This document shows, one piece after another, positions 63,868-64,000 of a stretch of 64,000 nt of DNA. Every line of letters begins with the position of its first letter. Position 1 is the first letter of the stretch. Source of the stretch: Paenibacillus pabuli. GTDB taxonomy: Bacteria; Bacillota; Bacilli; Paenibacillales; Paenibacillaceae. Made by a program: the position numbers and the translations under genes. The stretch is from assembly GCF_023101145.1 (NCBI RefSeq), contig NZ_CP073714.1, positions 4,836,001 through 4,900,000 of the forward strand, in the 5' to 3' direction. Under the pieces are notes generated by a model. It had not been told where the DNA came from. It did not search any database and saw only the letters and a program-made list of their open reading frames with translations.

Positions 63868-64000
63868 TTACTGTTCTGCCTTTTGTTTCGCAAGCCATTC
63901 CGCCAAGTGATTGATATCATCATCTGTCAGCCCTTGAGCTATGGCGTTGTCATACTGAGCAGGCATGCTGTTATATCCTTCTTTGATAATCGTCAGGATC
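63868..64000 (-). CDS. qcrC: Menaquinol-cytochrome c reductase cytochrome subunit QcrC, C-terminal part, cut by window edge
   Basis: The last 43 residues are visible, ending EWLAKQKAEQ, with the cytochrome c pattern ILTIIKEGYNSMPAQYDNAI (Met as distal haem ligand) and LTDDDINHLAEWL. The position upstream of ypjA is that of qcrC in B. subtilis, where the cytochrome domain is fused to the C-terminus of the subunit. Another membrane cytochrome c is possible from this fragment alone. Confidence 0.8.
   Translation of the reverse strand, partial: ILTIIKEGYNSMPAQYDNAIAQGLTDDDINHLAEWLAKQKAEQ

Noticed and set aside
1-64000. CRISPR arrays, insertion sequences, tRNA or rRNA genes
   Set aside because: I looked for regularly spaced repeats, transposase motifs, terminal inverted repeats and tRNA T-loop sequences on both strands and found none that hold up.

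Overview
The window reads as chromosomal DNA of a Paenibacillus-like member of the Bacillota (inference). The reasons are Bacillus-type Shine-Dalgarno sites, a proline T-box leader, bacillithiol genes, sporulation-linked genes (ypjB, a GerMN lipoprotein) and cell-wall amidases with copper-amine-oxidase N-terminal domains. The block from about 38.8 to 64 kb also follows the Bacillus subtilis qcrC/ypjA/ypjB/ypjC/ypjD-dapB-mgsA-bshB1-bshA-cca-birA-panBCD-dinG-tseB-asnS-dnaD order, with local insertions. Most genes lie on the minus strand. I see no tRNA, rRNA, insertion sequence, prophage or CRISPR array.

Layout. 0-10 kb: the 5' end of a topoisomerase subunit (parE), an ABC-2 exporter with a GDSL hydrolase, a secreted CAP protein, GNAT-purT, and a heterodimeric ABC exporter. 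10-15 kb: a double-headed bacterial dynamin, a small conserved-looking ORF and nth. 15-22 kb: surface and spore cluster with an SLH protein, a GerMN lipoprotein and two tandem AMIN-amidases. 22-27 kb: a WGR-like orphan, leuCD and a divergent LysR regulator, with a Fur-like box between them. 27-36 kb: methionine salvage genes (mtnU-like amidase, mtnE, mtnW, mtnX, mtnB) interleaved with a T-box-controlled proBAC operon. A remnant siderophore-binding protein gene with its own Fur box lies between mtnU and mtnE. 36-39 kb: ECF sigma, anti-sigma-like protein and a triple-repeat membrane protein.

38.8-48 kb: dnaD-asnS, ackA-hbd, a compact FtsH-like protease with a membrane partner, tseB, mtaD and rex. 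48-61 kb: dinG, a TPR-like protein, panBCD behind a terminator-containing leader, birA, cca, bshA, bshB1, mgsA, dapB, a TPR protein and a MazG-like protein. 61-64 kb: a YitT-family protein (ypjC position), ypjB, ypjA and the end of qcrC.

The observations most worth following are: (1) proline biosynthesis and three methionine-salvage genes joined by 4-base start/stop overlaps behind one proline T-box; (2) a 300-bp run of consecutive GC-rich palindromes inside the dynamin gene; (3) an FtsH-like protease that lacks the usual extracytoplasmic domain, encoded next to a one-helix membrane protein that might supply one; (4) Fur-like boxes at leuCD/lysR and at a decayed siderophore gene; (5) a promoter, long leader and terminator ahead of panBCD that suggest attenuation.
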